A DNA stretch of 64,000 nucleotides from assembly GCA_021464245.1 (NCBI GenBank), contig JADCRB010000074.1:1109020-1173019 (forward strand). The letters run 5' to 3'. Both the position numbers and the translations under genes were made by a program. The DNA comes from Carallia brachiata. Taxonomy: Eukaryota > Streptophyta > Magnoliopsida > Malpighiales > Rhizophoraceae. Shown piece after piece: positions 1-12,572 of the stretch (the first letter of the stretch is position 1; every line of letters begins with the position of its first letter). The notes beneath the pieces were generated by a model. It saw only the letters and a list, made by a program, of their open reading frames with translations, ran no database searches and was not told the origin of the DNA.

Positions 1-1891
1 GGTTTTTTTTTTTTGGGTTTTTCAACTTGTGAAAGCAACACGATAAATAAAAATTAAGAAACATGTTTGGTGCATGATGCATATTCGATTTGTATAACTG
101 GAAGTCTAGCATTTGCAGTACTAAAAACTAAATAATGAACACAAAAAAAAGTATTTATGTATATCTTTCTTTTCTTTTTTTGTGTTTAAAAATTAAAAAA
201 TAAAAATAAAAACACTGATGAAACATATGGTTCCAACAAATGAGTCAAATAACGATTTAGGAAATCAGTGTAAGGACTTTATTACATGGCCAGATACATT
301 TGGCCGAATAATAGCCAGATATCATATAGTTAATGAAATAATGAGTATATTTTGTATAACTGTAATTAAAATATATGAATTTAAAATATAATAATATTTA
401 TTAGTATAATTTTTTATTATTATATTGTATAAAATATATTTTTATTAAAAAGTATTTGGTCACCAAATGTTTGGGCATATAACATTTCCGTCCCTGGAAA
501 TCTGGAATCACGGAGGGTCAAAATACGAAAGAAAAGGCAAAGGGTGACCATATTTACACGCATAAATGTGTCTATACACGCAAATGAAACGCACGGATAA
601 AAAAGTGGCTTGAATTTGCGTGTATAAGTCATTTTCAGCGTGTCAATAGCATTACCCAAAGACAAATCTTGGATGGAAACATATAGATGGCAATGGCACA
701 TCGTAAGTACGAAATGATTTGTTAATTTTAAAAAATATATTAAATTTTAAAAAATAAATAAATAAATTATTAAATATAATTAAATTATTTATTTATTTTT
801 TCACATATTTTATTAAATATAACTACACAATATTATCTTTTATTGGTTAATAAACTCCAGAAAGGCATAAATGGAATCAGATTCTCTAACTGTGTTAAGA
901 CCCGTAAAAGAAGATGACCTTCCGCCAAATAATATAATGGCAAATAGGCTATCTTTCTATTTTTTAATGTTGTAAAAATGGACTTTTTGGGGATTAGATT
1001 GATTTTAAAAAAGCCAACTTCAGGCCTTTGATGCAAGAACAGGGCATGTTTGAGATATTGTGGGTTCTTTTTGTGAAGTTTGACAATGGAATGAAGGGGT
1101 TGGATGAGCAGTTGCCTGAGAAGCCAAGTTACATCAAGGAGCCTTGTAAATTCCTGTTACACTTGCAATCTTCAGCTTCAAATCCTTTAAAGCTTTCAAA
1201 TTTGTGCCGTTTTACTTTTTGTTGTTGGGTGTTGTTGGTCCCTTGGCTTTTGGTTTTTGAGTTTCAGTTGAGGTTATGCTCTTCGGCCTGCGCTTTTCGT
1301 TTTTCCCACTTTTGATGTTGGGTCTTTTCACTTTCCATTTTGTTGATTTTACTTTGCTTTTGGCATATGCGGGGCATATTGGTGTACAATAATTGATTGT
1401 ACGGTACAAAATCATAAATGAATAATGATGCACCGACGGTGGTTTATTGTGATCTCGCTGGTAGGTGAGACAATGTAGAAACCTTTCCTCATCAGAAGGT
1501 TCCGTCGTAACCACCAGTCACGTGGTTGGATCGATAAGATAGCTGAATTTTTGACTTTGTGGTCAGAGGTCCGAATCCACAAAAATCGAATAGTGAGCTA
1601 AATTTATAATTTACTGTACGAAATATGCTGTAAACATCAAGTTTCTTTGAGCCCTCCCTAAGTAAGTGGAAGGACCGTGGAACAACACTCCTTTCTTCCC
1701 ATTTCTGTCACGAAAAAAAAAAAAAAAGTTCTGTTGTAGAAAAGCAAAGAACGGTAGCTGGGAAATGGGAACTCTAAAATTGACTCTTAACAACAAAACT
1801 TAAATAATAACAGTCTCACTTCAATTGGTTAATCTGAAACAGGCTAGTCACGAGTCAAGCTTTTTGAGTTTCAGTTTTGTGAAATACAGCA
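1..1891. other. Intergenic, AT-rich, with a SINE-like insert
   Basis: I find no gene here. The first 850 bases are very AT-rich with homopolymer and A/T palindromic runs. Short open frames between 830 and 1515 on both strands have no recognisable domains and overlap one another. A SINE-like element lies at 1510-1727. The last 100 bases or so are probably the promoter and 5' leader of the transporter gene at 1892. Confidence 0.6.
1510..1727 (+). mobile_element. SINE-like retroposon with poly(A) tail
   Basis: The segment ends in a run of about 15 A (about 1713-1727). It is bracketed by similar 11-base sequences, GTTCCGTCGTA (1499-1509) and GTTCTGTTGTA (1728-1738), which differ at two positions as an aged target duplication would. 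Near its start, GGTCCGAATCC (about 1569-1579) resembles a tRNA-type B box, and GATAGCTGAAT (about 1536-1546) could be a weak A box. This architecture is typical of tRNA-derived SINEs. I cannot name the family. Confidence 0.42.
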
Positions 1892-4800
1892 ATGAGCTGG
1901 TATGATGTTAATAGCTGGTGGAGAAGCCGAGGTACTTGGGGGACCCTGTACGCATTGTTCCTGGGTCAGGTGGTTTCCTTCACAGTCGCGCTTGGCAGCT
2001 TCACTTCTTCACTAATAGCCAATCTTGGTAACTGTAACTAACCTCGTCATCGTCAAGATTTGGTCTTTTTTTTTTTTGTGAAATTTTATCCTTTTCTTAA
2101 TTTGGTGTATTTAATGTTCCAATAAAGTTTGATCGAATGTACTTTGGTGGGTGTTCTTCTACATAGGTGTCGATGCGCCTCTGACTCAAAGTTCCTTCAA
2201 TTACTGTGCTTTGGCTTTGGTGAATGGGAGCATATTGTTGTACAGGCGCCAAAAGCTACAGGTTGTTTTTCTATTTTAATCTTGAGCTTTGCAGCTTATC
2301 CTTAAGTAGTAAAAAAATAATTGTGCAGTTTATTCAACAGTATTTGATAATTTATTTATTTTTTTTTTTAATTTTAATTATTTAACGACTTATATTATTT
2401 TATTATTACTTTGTTGATATCTTAACGTTGTTGCATAGTATTTTCCCTTAATCTTTTGGTTGGAAAAAGGGTGCAAACTAAGAGGAATTGTGACTAAAAT
2501 ATGAGGAATAATAAGCTTGGAATTAGTGTCCTTCGGGCTTCTGAGTTTTGTTAACATGACAAGTAGTACATGAGTATCTGCAGATTCCTTGGTACTGGTA
2601 TGTTCTTCTGGGATTTGTTGATGTTCAAGGAAATTTTCTTGGTAAGTGATAACATTTGGATATCTCTTTGTGTTTTCTTGCTTCTTATACATATGCCATT
2701 TAGATTTAAAATAAAGGCGATAATCTTTGTTGGGATAGGGATAGCTAGTGGAAACAGTTGTCTATGTTTGTACTGATTATGCGCATTTGATATGTTGGAA
2801 AAATGTGATACTTGGGGATGATTTAGGATTGATGTTTAAGTTGAGAATGTGCTTTTTATTAAGAAATCTTTCGCCAATTATGGTTATACACTGCAGCGAT
2901 TCAACATGATTTCATCAGCAAGTTAGAAAGTTTGTCAGAGTGCATGCTCTGGTAATGTCAAGAATTAGCAGACAGATGATAAAATTGGATCCTGACGTTT
3001 AATATTTGATGTATTCTTATTGAAGATTAATTGCTATTTGACAATCATGTTCCTTCTGCTTTGATGTAGTTAATAAAGCATACCAGTTCTCATCTATTAC
3101 TAGTGTGACATTATTGGACTGCTTCACAATAGCATGGGCCATAGTTTTCACATGGTTCTTCCTCGGCACTGTCTATTCTATATGGCAGTTATTTGGGGCT
3201 GTTATCTGTGTTCTGGGGCTTGGTCTGGTGCTCCTCTCTGATGCGGGGGTGGGCGGCGGAGGTGACATTTCTTTCCTCTGCTGTTGAATTCAAACTAATT
3301 TTTCCAATTTCCAAATGATGGCCATCAACTTATGCTTTGCTTAGTAGGTCTAAGTGTTTTGATCATAATTACTTGCTAAAGATGCAACATGCAAGTGTGC
3401 TGGTTGGTTGATTCAGCTGTTTTAACATTCATAGGAAATCCTAGAAAATGCCAGAGTGTTAGAAATCAGAATTATGTTCCTTGTAACTCACTGAAATTGT
3501 AAACGTTTCTCTCTAGGTGGCTCAAAACCACTTTTAGGTGACATGCTTGTGATCGCGGGGACAATTTTCTACGCTTTCAGCAATGTCGGTGAGGTTGGGA
3601 TGGGAAATCTGACTGAACTTTGTCACTGCAAATCTGAAGCCTTTATCTGTACAAAGAGCATACGTCTTAGCTATATGCATTTATGATTTGATGACCATGA
3701 AAAAAAAAAAAAAAAGGAGAGGCCATATAGCACCTTTATCCTTCAATCCTTCAACTTGGATAAATTGGTGAATTCACTTCTGTAACCCGCAAATGCAGGA
3801 ATTTTGTGTTAAAAAGAAAGATCGTGTTGAGGTAGTCGCAATGATTGGCATTTGGGGACTGGTAACAAGCGTGGTGGAGCTGTATCCTTTTAATAACACC
3901 TATTGAATTGATGAATCTGCATTTAATTGCTTCTGGAATTAGTCCGATAATAGTGTCTGTTTAGTTTCTTTCGGAGCAATGAAAACTTCTGCAAAGTTGC
4001 AACATGTATCTTGCAAAATGAACTGGAAAGAGCCTCTTTGCAAAAATAAAGGAAAGACTGTGTACATTGACCCTTACCTAGACCCCACAAACGTGGGAGC
4101 CTCATGCACTAGATTGCCCTTTTTTGCTCATCTTGCAAAATGAAATGAAACTTTTGTTGTGTTCCATAACTGTATTTTAGATCCATTTTTGAACTGAAGA
4201 GTCTGGAATCAGTCGATTGGTCTGCAAATATCGTAAGCATCTATTCTGGTTTAACCTTAACGTGGCTTGTCCCAAAAGCTAAAGATTCCAGCAATCCATT
4301 TCAAATGCTGAAAATTTACCTACTGACATATCTAAGTTGCTTCATAACTGACATGTTCCTGTTTTGCTTTCAGATATTAGCCATTGCTGGCTATACTGTG
4401 ACAATGTTTACGTTCTACTCTGTTAGTCCTTTTGTTCTAAATGTGAGTATCTTTCTCATCATTCATTCCACTGCTTTAAGACTCTCCTTCTTATAAAAGT
4501 AGTGGAGTTTCGTTACTGTACAAATTTCTGGAAAGAGCAAAACTAATCATGAAATAGTATGTTTGATTGACCATAATGGAATGTGATTGCATGCAATGAA
4601 GTGAATTTCCTCAGACTTTCTTGGTTAAAATCCCATTCCATTTACTTTCCGTTGTGGTCTGCAATCATATAAAGATCTGGAGACTCCGTTTTTGCCTGCG
4701 GATGACAGTTGCATGAATGCCATAGAAGTATTTTCTTGTCTATCATATGCAATAGCTAGATGAGATGAGGAATTGAGTTTGGAGGTAGAATTTTATGGAT

Positions 4801-5291
4801 CAGCATTTCCCTAACAGAGGAAAATGGTGCATGTTAGTCTCTAATGGGAGGACCTTTGCTAAACAGTTGAGTGGAGCCACCATGTTCAACCTTTCGATCC
4901 TCACATCTGATATGTGGGCAGTTGTTATTCGCATCTTTTTCTACCATCAGCAGGTACGTAAGGTGATATTTGCAGGAAATTGCCAAGTTCTTGTAGCCTA
5001 ACTGACTGGATTATGCTTGCACTTGCAGGTTGACTGGTTATACTTTCTTGCTTTTGCAGTCGTAGCTGTCGGACTAATCATTTATTCAACAACGTATACT
5101 TATGGCCCGTGTTATGCTGGTATGAAATCAATGTAGGAAGTTTCCTTACTTAAAGAAAATTTCGGGTTCTTTGCAGTGGGAAGGATGCAGAACCGGTACA
5201 TAGATCTTCTCCGGGGAATGAGAACTCATATGCAGAGTACCAAGTGCTTAGCCAAGAAAACGCAGCATCAGGAAACCATTCTTTAGAATGA
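1892..5291 (+). CDS. SLC35F/DUF914 family membrane transporter, 11 exons, 342 aa
   Basis: Exons: 1892-2027, 2167-2261, 2584-2641, 3070-3261, 3517-3593, 3799-3881, 4181-4232, 4374-4442, 4867-4953, 5029-5093, 5177-5291. All introns are GT-AG and the joined frame is open for 342 codons. The product is very hydrophobic, with about ten membrane spans: GTLYALFLGQVVSF near the N-terminus, then WYWYVLLGFVDVQGNFLV, SVTLLDCFTIAWAIVFTW, WQLFGAVICVLGLGLVLL, GDMLVIAGTIFYAFSNVGEE, SGATMFNLSILTSDMWAVV and DWLYFLAFAVVAVGLIIYS. These blocks are hallmarks of the plant DUF914 group within SLC35F and the drug/metabolite transporter superfamily. The tail after the last span is hydrophilic. The substrate is not known to me; family members are generally assumed to sit in endomembranes. 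Start chosen at MSWYDVNSWW because it puts the first span close to the N-terminus. Confidence 0.9.
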
Positions 5292-6464
5292 AAAATGATG
5301 GAGCAGCACCATTCAAGTCATATGCCTAATATATAGTAATGGTAAACATCTCGAACATACATTGCAAATCTTGGAAGTCCATTCATCCTTCATCGCAAAA
5401 ATTTCTGTGATTTAATTCCTCTGCAGGGGTCCATTTTATCCCACTTTGCTAATATCCAGTTTCAGCTATTCATTGCTTCCAATGTGAAATTCTACTAAGA
5501 GGATGACTTCAATTTCAGATTGAAGACAAATAGAAGATATGCATAAACCTCTCCCGCGAAACCATTGCTGTCATGCCATAGTGCATCAATCTGCAGTATA
5601 GGGTGATTAGATTATCAATTATGTTCTGCACAAGTTAGTGCATGATTGTTCTTTGCTGCCTGAGTATTTCTTCCCTATTTAGTAGCCCTCAAAAAAAAGA
5701 AATAACTTCTTCCCTATATTCTATGAGGGAAAGCTGCAACATGGTATGCAGAAAAATGAAGCCTAAATCTGAGTTTGTAGTGATCCATGTGATTCAAATT
5801 CCATTAAGATTGATATGGCCATGTATGTGCATTTTCAAAGCTCTATTTCTTTTTATTTATGATGGGATTCAGCAGTAATTCTATTACTTTCAACATTCAT
5901 TTGCAAGAACAAACCATTAAAAAAAACATGGCTAGCTAATTCAAGGGGTGTCCGTCCGATGGCTCATATGGAACTGCTACATTCGGCTAACAGTTTCTTC
6001 GTTCTCCTAATCCTTGTTTAGCCCTATTGAAGTTCCTAGGGGAAAAATGTTTTTCCTAGTCTGCTACTGACTTGTCGGCGGACGAACATAAACGGCCAAC
6101 CGATCCATCATGCGGCCAACCGACGGATCAGACTGCTGGACAGATCGGCCATAAACAGCGATCATGCAAAGGACAAAAGATGCAAAAATGAAAATAGAAA
6201 TTATAATTTATCTGCGACTGTTGGATGACATTGAGTCTAGTGTATTATTATTATTATTATTTTTGGATTGTCGCTGAAATTTTTTTAAAATAATATAAAT
6301 TATTAAATAATTAAATTTAATTTTTTTTAAAATAAATTATTAAAAATTATTAGATGAATTTTATATAAGAAACTTTTAAAACTATGTTATGCAGTCTTTA
6401 CTTAAAAAAAAAAAAAAAAAGCACCGAAGGATGCCGACAAGCGTGGTGTAAAGTGTAAACAGCT

Positions 6465-6554
6465 CTGCACTTTCATTCTGGCATATGGCAGCAGCTAGCT
6501 TTGTGAAGTGAAAAGCTAGCTGCTGCCATTACACGTGCCAGAATGAAAGTGCAG
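6465..6554. ncRNA. Near-perfect 90-nt foldback, candidate miRNA precursor or palindromic repeat
   Basis: Bases 6465-6483 (CTGCACTTTCATTCTGGCA) pair exactly with 6536-6554. Bases 6485-6502 (ATGGCAGCAGCTAGCTTT) pair exactly with 6512-6529. The only interruptions are a single T facing TACACG (6530-6535) and a terminal loop of about 9 bases (6503-6511). A 37-bp stem with one asymmetric internal loop would fold stably as RNA on either strand. It fits a young plant MIRNA gene or a tiny foldback element. I do not recognise an arm as a conserved miRNA family. Confidence 0.5.
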
Positions 6555-6978
6555 CTAGCTAGCAAGTAGTAACTACATCGTTCTTCAGAATTTCAGAGGG
6601 CTGCAGCCTGCGGGCTCTAGCAGCAGAAAAGACTTTTGTTCTGATAGGAAGCTAGCTGGGCCTGCATTGAAACCAGGAAAGCTGGTGCCCAGAGTGGACA
6701 AGACGTGGTGAAACTTCGTGCTTGCTACTTATGGGTCACATCAGTTTTTCTTTTCTTTTTTTTTTAACTAATTCTTTTTTTGGTAATCGCACTCCCAAAG
6801 TCAGGGCATTGTTTTAATTCCTCTTACTAATTAAAGTTTCCATATTGTTATAATTATTATGAATTATAGCCACATCCAAATTGACGCAGAAACTTACAAC
6901 TATCTGGGTACGCGCTTCACAAAAGAATTATCTGGGGGATATCAGGCAATTTTAATCTCTTCAGTTTGCTCATCTGAC

Positions 6979-7019
6979 CAATAATAATAATAATAATAAT
7001 GATAATAATAATAATAAAA
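6979..7019. repeat. (TAA)n microsatellite
   Basis: About 13 units of AAT/TAA interrupted by one GAT. It lies in intergenic AT-rich DNA and is likely to be length-polymorphic. Confidence 0.9.
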
Positions 7020-7179
7020 TCTTTCCTAAAACAATTGAATATCAGGCAACATCTTTCTTGCTTGGGGATATTAATTAAGGTAATTATTGCGATTTTTGTT
7101 TGTCTTTTTTTAGTAAAATAAATAAGAAAGTAAGAAAGACACTTGCATCATATTTTATGATAATATACTACAGCAATGG

Positions 7180-7905
7180 TTTTTTTATTTTGAACAAAAG
7201 AAAGTAAGATTCATTATTGCAAATAAAGGATTACATAGTTAGAACCACAAAAACTTTAACATATAAATCCTCTGCAATCCAAACTCATCCTAAAAGCTCA
7301 ACAGAGGAAACCAGAATTAGGATACAAGAAGGCTTTCCACATCCCAGGCCCAAAACTCATAAACCAACTGGCTCATAGGCCATCATAGAAAACACCCTGC
7401 TCCACAGCTGCCCCCAACTAGAGCAGACCGGTATTAACCAATGCCGGTGTGAGTATCAACGCCGTCGATGCCACCCATGCCATCAGGCTACTAATAGACT
7501 TCCACCTGTCTCCAGATCCCAACACCCACAACACAAGGAAACAGAGGAAGCAGAGAACATAACTACCAGAACGCTAGAGCGATGGACCCCAGCACCAATC
7601 CCCACGCCTTTGAAGCCTCTTGACTTTGAAAACGTATCACAACAGCCACCAAAACAACAGAGCAACTGCCACACCAAGGGGAAACCACCCACACATGCCA
7701 TATACGGCCCCAACCATTAAGCAAAAGGAGATCCTTCCCCACCCCGATACCAACCGCAGCAAGCGATCGCACGAGGAAGGGGAGAGAAAACAACAAAACA
7801 CAAAGCCCACCAACCAGAAATGAAAACGACAAACCATGGGCTTCAGAGATCAAAAAACCCCGCCCCAACTAGGAAAGGCTAGGGAAACCTCAAGGAGACA
7901 ACCAA
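7180..7905 (-). mobile_element. Retrotransposon-like block with A-rich 3' end on the minus strand
   Basis: This block is clearly richer in G+C than its flanks. On the minus strand it ends in an A-rich run (the plus-strand T tract at 7181-7189), as a poly(A) retroposon would. Several overlapping minus-strand open frames (7483-7868) show no reverse transcriptase, RNase H or zinc-knuckle motif that I can recognise. I read it as the 3' part of a LINE-like element or a decayed retrocopy. Confidence 0.33.
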
Positions 7906-8019
7906 TGATGGCCAAAATTGGACTGACTAAGTGTTACCATTGATGCACAAAGCGCCGTTGAGGGCACATGAAGTCAATTGAACTCTCGGTGCAAGATAGA
8001 GAAATTCAGCACAGGATAA

Positions 8020-8470
8020 CGTAAGGTTGTCGAAAGTCGGATCAGTCATCGAATTAAAAAAATATTAGTGAGTTAAGGTTCAACTGGTCGAATCGGTGTT
8101 TAATAATATATATGCGTAGAAAAGTAATTAAAAAACTAATATTTATAATAGTAATTAAATATTGATTTTTCTAATTTTAAGGATTAAATTGAAAATTTTA
8201 ATAAATTTAAACTAAATTAAAATTTTTAATTAAAATTAAATCTTAAATTATAATTTAAATAACATTATGGATCAAATTATAATTAATGAATTTTTAAGTT
8301 TAACTTGGACCAATCTTAATCAGTCTATTTTAACATATTTTGACCGATTTTTGATCGATTTTGACCGATCCGAGTCTTTTTCAAAAATATGCATGAACTG
8401 AACTAAACTTCTAACTATCATCAATTGAACTGATCGAACCGATCAATTCGATCCAATTCTAACAACAGTG
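8020..8470 (-). repeat. Dispersed AT-rich repeat, copy 1 (inverted relative to 17940-18340)
   Basis: Read on the minus strand, this segment matches 17940-18340 along its length. Shared blocks, in the same order, include ATCGGTTCGATCAGTT-like edges, CAAAATCGGTC, TTTAAATTATAATTT, TTCAATTTAATCCT and ATATTTAATTACTAT. The edges are rich in GATCGGTT motifs and the middle in A/T. It behaves like a non-autonomous element family, but I could not fix termini or a target duplication. Confidence 0.6.
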
Positions 8471-8765
8471 CGATGACCTTCAAATGATGATTAATAATAG
8501 CATTTTTTTGATCTTAAATAAAAGACAAAATTTATATTTGATAAAAAAAAAAAAGAAAAAGCGGATCTGATTCCTCACTGCCTTCATGGTATATCAAATA
8601 GGTAACTGTTGCAGTACATTAATGGGCCCAGTAAAAAGAGGATTGGCAGATGCAATTGAGATTTTCATGATCACAAGATTAGCTAGTGTGAGGCCCAGTG
8701 GAAAGTACAAAATGCTAGGACTAGGCGTAGGAGGGAGAGCTGGAGTCCAAAACTATCTTTTACCG

Positions 8766-8773
8766 ATATAAAT
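8766..8773 (+). promoter_or_regulatory. TATA-like element of TAF12
   Basis: A TATAAAT-type motif (GATATAAATT) lies about 100 bases upstream of the TAF12 ATG at 8865, followed by a C/A-rich leader. The position suits a core promoter. This is inferred from sequence alone. Confidence 0.45.
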
Positions 8774-8864
8774 TCCCCCAAAAACCCAAAAAGCCAGAAC
8801 CGCACTGCTACTCTCTTTTCTCGTAGTTTCCCTCCACTCAACTCAACTCAACGCCAACATCTAG

Positions 8865-11800
8865 ATGATGGACCAGCAAACCCCTACCCCCTCCACCCCC
8901 ATTGCTCCCGACGCCGCCACCGCCACCGCCTCGTCCGCCGGCACCACTTCGCAATCTGCTGAGCCGTCACCAGCGCAGCCACCTCAATCAACACCACAAC
9001 TACAACAGCAAGAACCACCGCCAACGTTATCACAACCTGCTCCCGTCCCCACTCCTCCTGCCTCAGCCCCAGCGCCACCCACACCAAGCCCTAACCCTAA
9101 CCCTAATCCCGCCCGAAACCCCCATCTTCTCTGGCTCAACCACAACCCGCCACTCCTTCCACCACCACCGGTGCCGCCACCGCCGCCGCCGCGCGGTCAC
9201 TAGGTCCTCCACTAAAACCCCCATAGTTCATCGGCCATGGCAGCAGCTGAACCCCCATGCCAACTTCACGCATTTTCCCTCTTCGACTACTCCGCCCCGC
9301 CTACTTCGGCTCCTTCCTTATCGTCATCTGCCTCGTCTCCGATTTCCGCGCCGCAGCAAAGGGCCACCGTTGCCATCGGTGTACCCGCTGCGCACCCTAG
9401 TCCATCTCCGTCGCCGTTTTCGTCTCCTTTTGGACAGCAGTTTGGTGGATTGAGCCGCCCTACAACCAGTATAACTGAATCTGTGGCCAACACTAGCAAA
9501 TCGCAGGTGAGAATTCGATCTAATCCTTTTTCATATTAAGTTAGGAGTTGACTTTTGAACTCTGCCTGTCATTTCATTAAAAACTTCCATTTGCAAATTT
9601 AATTGATTTTTTTATTTTTGAGTTACCGGGCCTTTTTTGGGGGGCATAAAATCTTGCGGATTGATTACTATTTCGTTAATCGTTTCCTGTAATGCAAGTG
9701 TTCAAATTGACTTGCGATCTTTTTGTTACTTGGGTGGTTTGGTTATTGTTTTGGTTTTTGAATTGAGTAGGTGAGGCCAGGGCCACAGGGGTTGCAGGGA
9801 ATAGGGATGATGGGATCGATGAGTTCAAGTGCTCAAGTGCGGCCAGGTGGTATTTCTGCTCACCATCAACAGAGACCTGTTCAATCATCTATAAGACCAT
9901 CGGCTTCTTCTCCAAGTAACCAGTCCCCAACCAGTCAAGTCAGTGCAATTCTTCTCCACTGTTTTGTATTTTTAGTGACCCTTTTTTTATATTTGTTCTT
10001 TATGAGAGTGCCAGAAACTTAATCTGTGTTGTCTAGTGGTCGTTAAGTGGGACAGAAATTTTTCTGTGGATTTTACAATATAAGTGGAAGATTGTAGGCT
10101 AGAAAATGTTGCTTGTCATCTTTCATTGCTTAGGGGGTTCCGAGAAAAGTTTGAAGGTAGATGTCGTGTATTTTCCTGGACAAATTCTTGATAGTAATTT
10201 TATTTTCCAAGCTCTGAAATCATCCTTGACTTTGCAAGTTAGCTTGTTCTAAGTCTTAGAAGCTCTGGTATTTGATCTTGCCCCATATCTTGCAACTAAA
10301 CAGAACAGGTTATGAGCATAGAGCCTGCCTTGCTAAGTTACTACTTCTTGCAATGTTGAGGGCTAAAGTATTATTGTGACAGTGATAATATAGGTTTTTG
10401 GCATGTCTTCCTACGGATTGTACTCTTATTCTGGTGTTTTTCTTTTTTTCTTTTCTTTTTTTTTTAAATCTGGTTGATACACTCTATATTAGGCCTGTAG
10501 TTTGGTTCACAATATAATGAAATGGCAGGAAAAATTTTAGGATAAGACTTTGAGTTAAGTTGAGTGGATTTGGTGTCAATTGACCTTGATCGAGATGTTG
10601 ATTTTAAGATGCGTCAATCTACATGATCTGTTTCTGTTCAGTCAAATTATGCAGGTGATGGAGACTGATATTGACTAGTTGCAAATTTCTAATTCTGCTA
10701 TTGTTTGTCCTCACTGCCTTTCATGCACAATTATAACAAAAACGTTGGAACTAGGTTTCTTCGTTCCTAAGTTATTTTTTATGTTTGCTTTTCTTTTCTG
10801 CAGAATTTCCAGGGGCATAGCTTTCTGAGATCTTCAACAGTGGGTCCTGGTTCTCCAGCAGGACCAGCACCAAGCACATCACAAAGTATACAGTCAGCTA
10901 GTCAGCCATGGTTGTCATCTGGATCTCAAGGCAAGCCTCCATTGCCTTCCCCATCATACAGACCACAGTTGAGCTCGCCATCCTTGCAACAACGGGCATA
11001 CTCTCCTCAGCAACATCTTTCCCTGCCAACAGCTGCACAGCAACAACAAACGCCATCACCACAACCAACACAATCTTTAACGCCCCATCAGCCACCAGAG
11101 CATTATGGGCAACAATTTCCTCCTTCTCGGGCTCATCCCTCTCCCCATCCGCAACAGGTTACAAAGGTTCAAGGTGCTGTGAATCAAAAGCCAGCTTCTC
11201 CGGCAGTAGTACAGCCTGCCACAGCACAGTCAGTGATGCATAATAGGACACATAACACAGAAAGTGATGAATCTGGTAATAGGATTGTTGGCAAAAGAAG
11301 CATCCATGAGCTAGTTTCCCAGGTGAGCCATCTAAGTATTGCATCACTATAGTACTATGGGAAAATCCCATATTTTAATGCCAAATTCTTTTGGTCATGC
11401 TTTGATGATGCCATCAAATTCCTTGAACTCAAAAGAAAGCTGTAACTTGCATTAGAAATTTAGCTGAAAAACTTGCATTAGAATGGCTGCATTTAGAATA
11501 CTGCTTAAAGATGTTGGTTGAAGTTTCTATGAAGTAAAACAAAAGGGAAAAAGTGGATAGTTGAAGTTCCTCAGCTACTACATTAAGTTGCATTGCTGTC
11601 GTAATGGGTTGGTTTGAGTGCAGAGATTTTCCATAGTCTAAATGGGTGAATTAACTTTGTGATATTTTCATTCTATGACATCAAAGATTTGAGTAAAATC
11701 TTACATTGCTTTTGACTGCAAGAATTCATATTATTAAACCCTTTTACTGTTGGTGGCCTTATTGAGCTGCTTAATGCTTAATTATGTTTTCATTCCTACT

Positions 11801-12310
11801 CTTAGATTGTAGAAGCCAAGTTTAAGTAAGACCTTTTTAGGAGGTATTAACATAATTACCAAGTTATACCTTTCTCCAAAAAGTTGTCGGTAATGTTAAA
11901 ACACATTTTCATAGAAGTTCTGAATTTGTTGCTTTTATTCTAATTATCTATTCATGTGGAGCATATAGCTGGTTGGGGCTTAATGCAAAAGAGCCCCGCA
12001 ATTGTTTGTTGTAGATTATTGTCAAGGGTATTGTGCTTGGTGTTGGATAAGGTTCTGATATTATTTAGAAGCTTGTTGGTTCTATAGGCATTATCTGATT
12101 CACGTATGGTTTAAGAAGGCTTAAAATGACTTTGTTGTTTTCTCACCACTTTACTGGTTCATATTTATGCATTGTATTTCTCTCTTAAATGTGATTCTTG
12201 TTGCTTGTTAAACAGATTGATCCATCAGAGAGGTTGGATCCTGAAGTTGAAGAAATTCTTGCAGATATAGCAGAGGAATTTGTTGAATCAGTGAGTGGCC
12301 AAAATTGTAG

Positions 12311-12362
<52 letters not shown>

Positions 12363-12528
12363 AGCGTGTGTTTATGTATATAACTTGATGTGTCCTTAGA
12401 CACACACACACACACATATATATGATTGCTAAATTTTTGCACTGATCTTGGTGCATCTTCTACTACACTTTCTATTATGCAATTTCCCTAATCTGTTTCA
12501 TTTTCTTGTTGTAATAATTATAAAATCA

Positions 12529-12572
<44 letters not shown>

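Larger units (their letters stand above)
5292..8864. other. Intergenic between transporter and TAF12
   Basis: The 3' UTR of the transporter probably occupies the first few hundred bases. The rest holds a short GC-rich patch (6060-6180), an AT-rich tract (6230-6400), a strong foldback (6465-6554), a (TAA)n microsatellite (about 6979-7019), a GC-richer retrotransposon-like block (7180-7905), a dispersed repeat (8020-8470) and the TAF12 promoter. I see no protein-coding gene. Confidence 0.6.

Noticed and set aside
420..701. A 93-codon minus-strand ORF near the left edge
   Set aside because: No motif and no splice or promoter context; amino-acid use fits random A/T-rich DNA.
7483..7868. Three overlapping minus-strand ORFs of 66-101 codons
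   Set aside because: They overlap one another in different frames, show no domain and lie in a block that looks like a retroposon with an A-rich end.
8902..9453. A 183-codon frame rich in Arg/His/Pro over TAF12 exon 1
   Set aside because: It is mostly the wrong phase of the TAF12 Pro-rich exon; only the short [17 protein letters not shown] part belongs to the expected protein, which led to the frame-break finding.
12185..12456. Minus-strand ORFs with long Arg-Glu or Thr-His runs
   Set aside because: They are translations of the CT/TG microsatellite in TAF12 intron 4.
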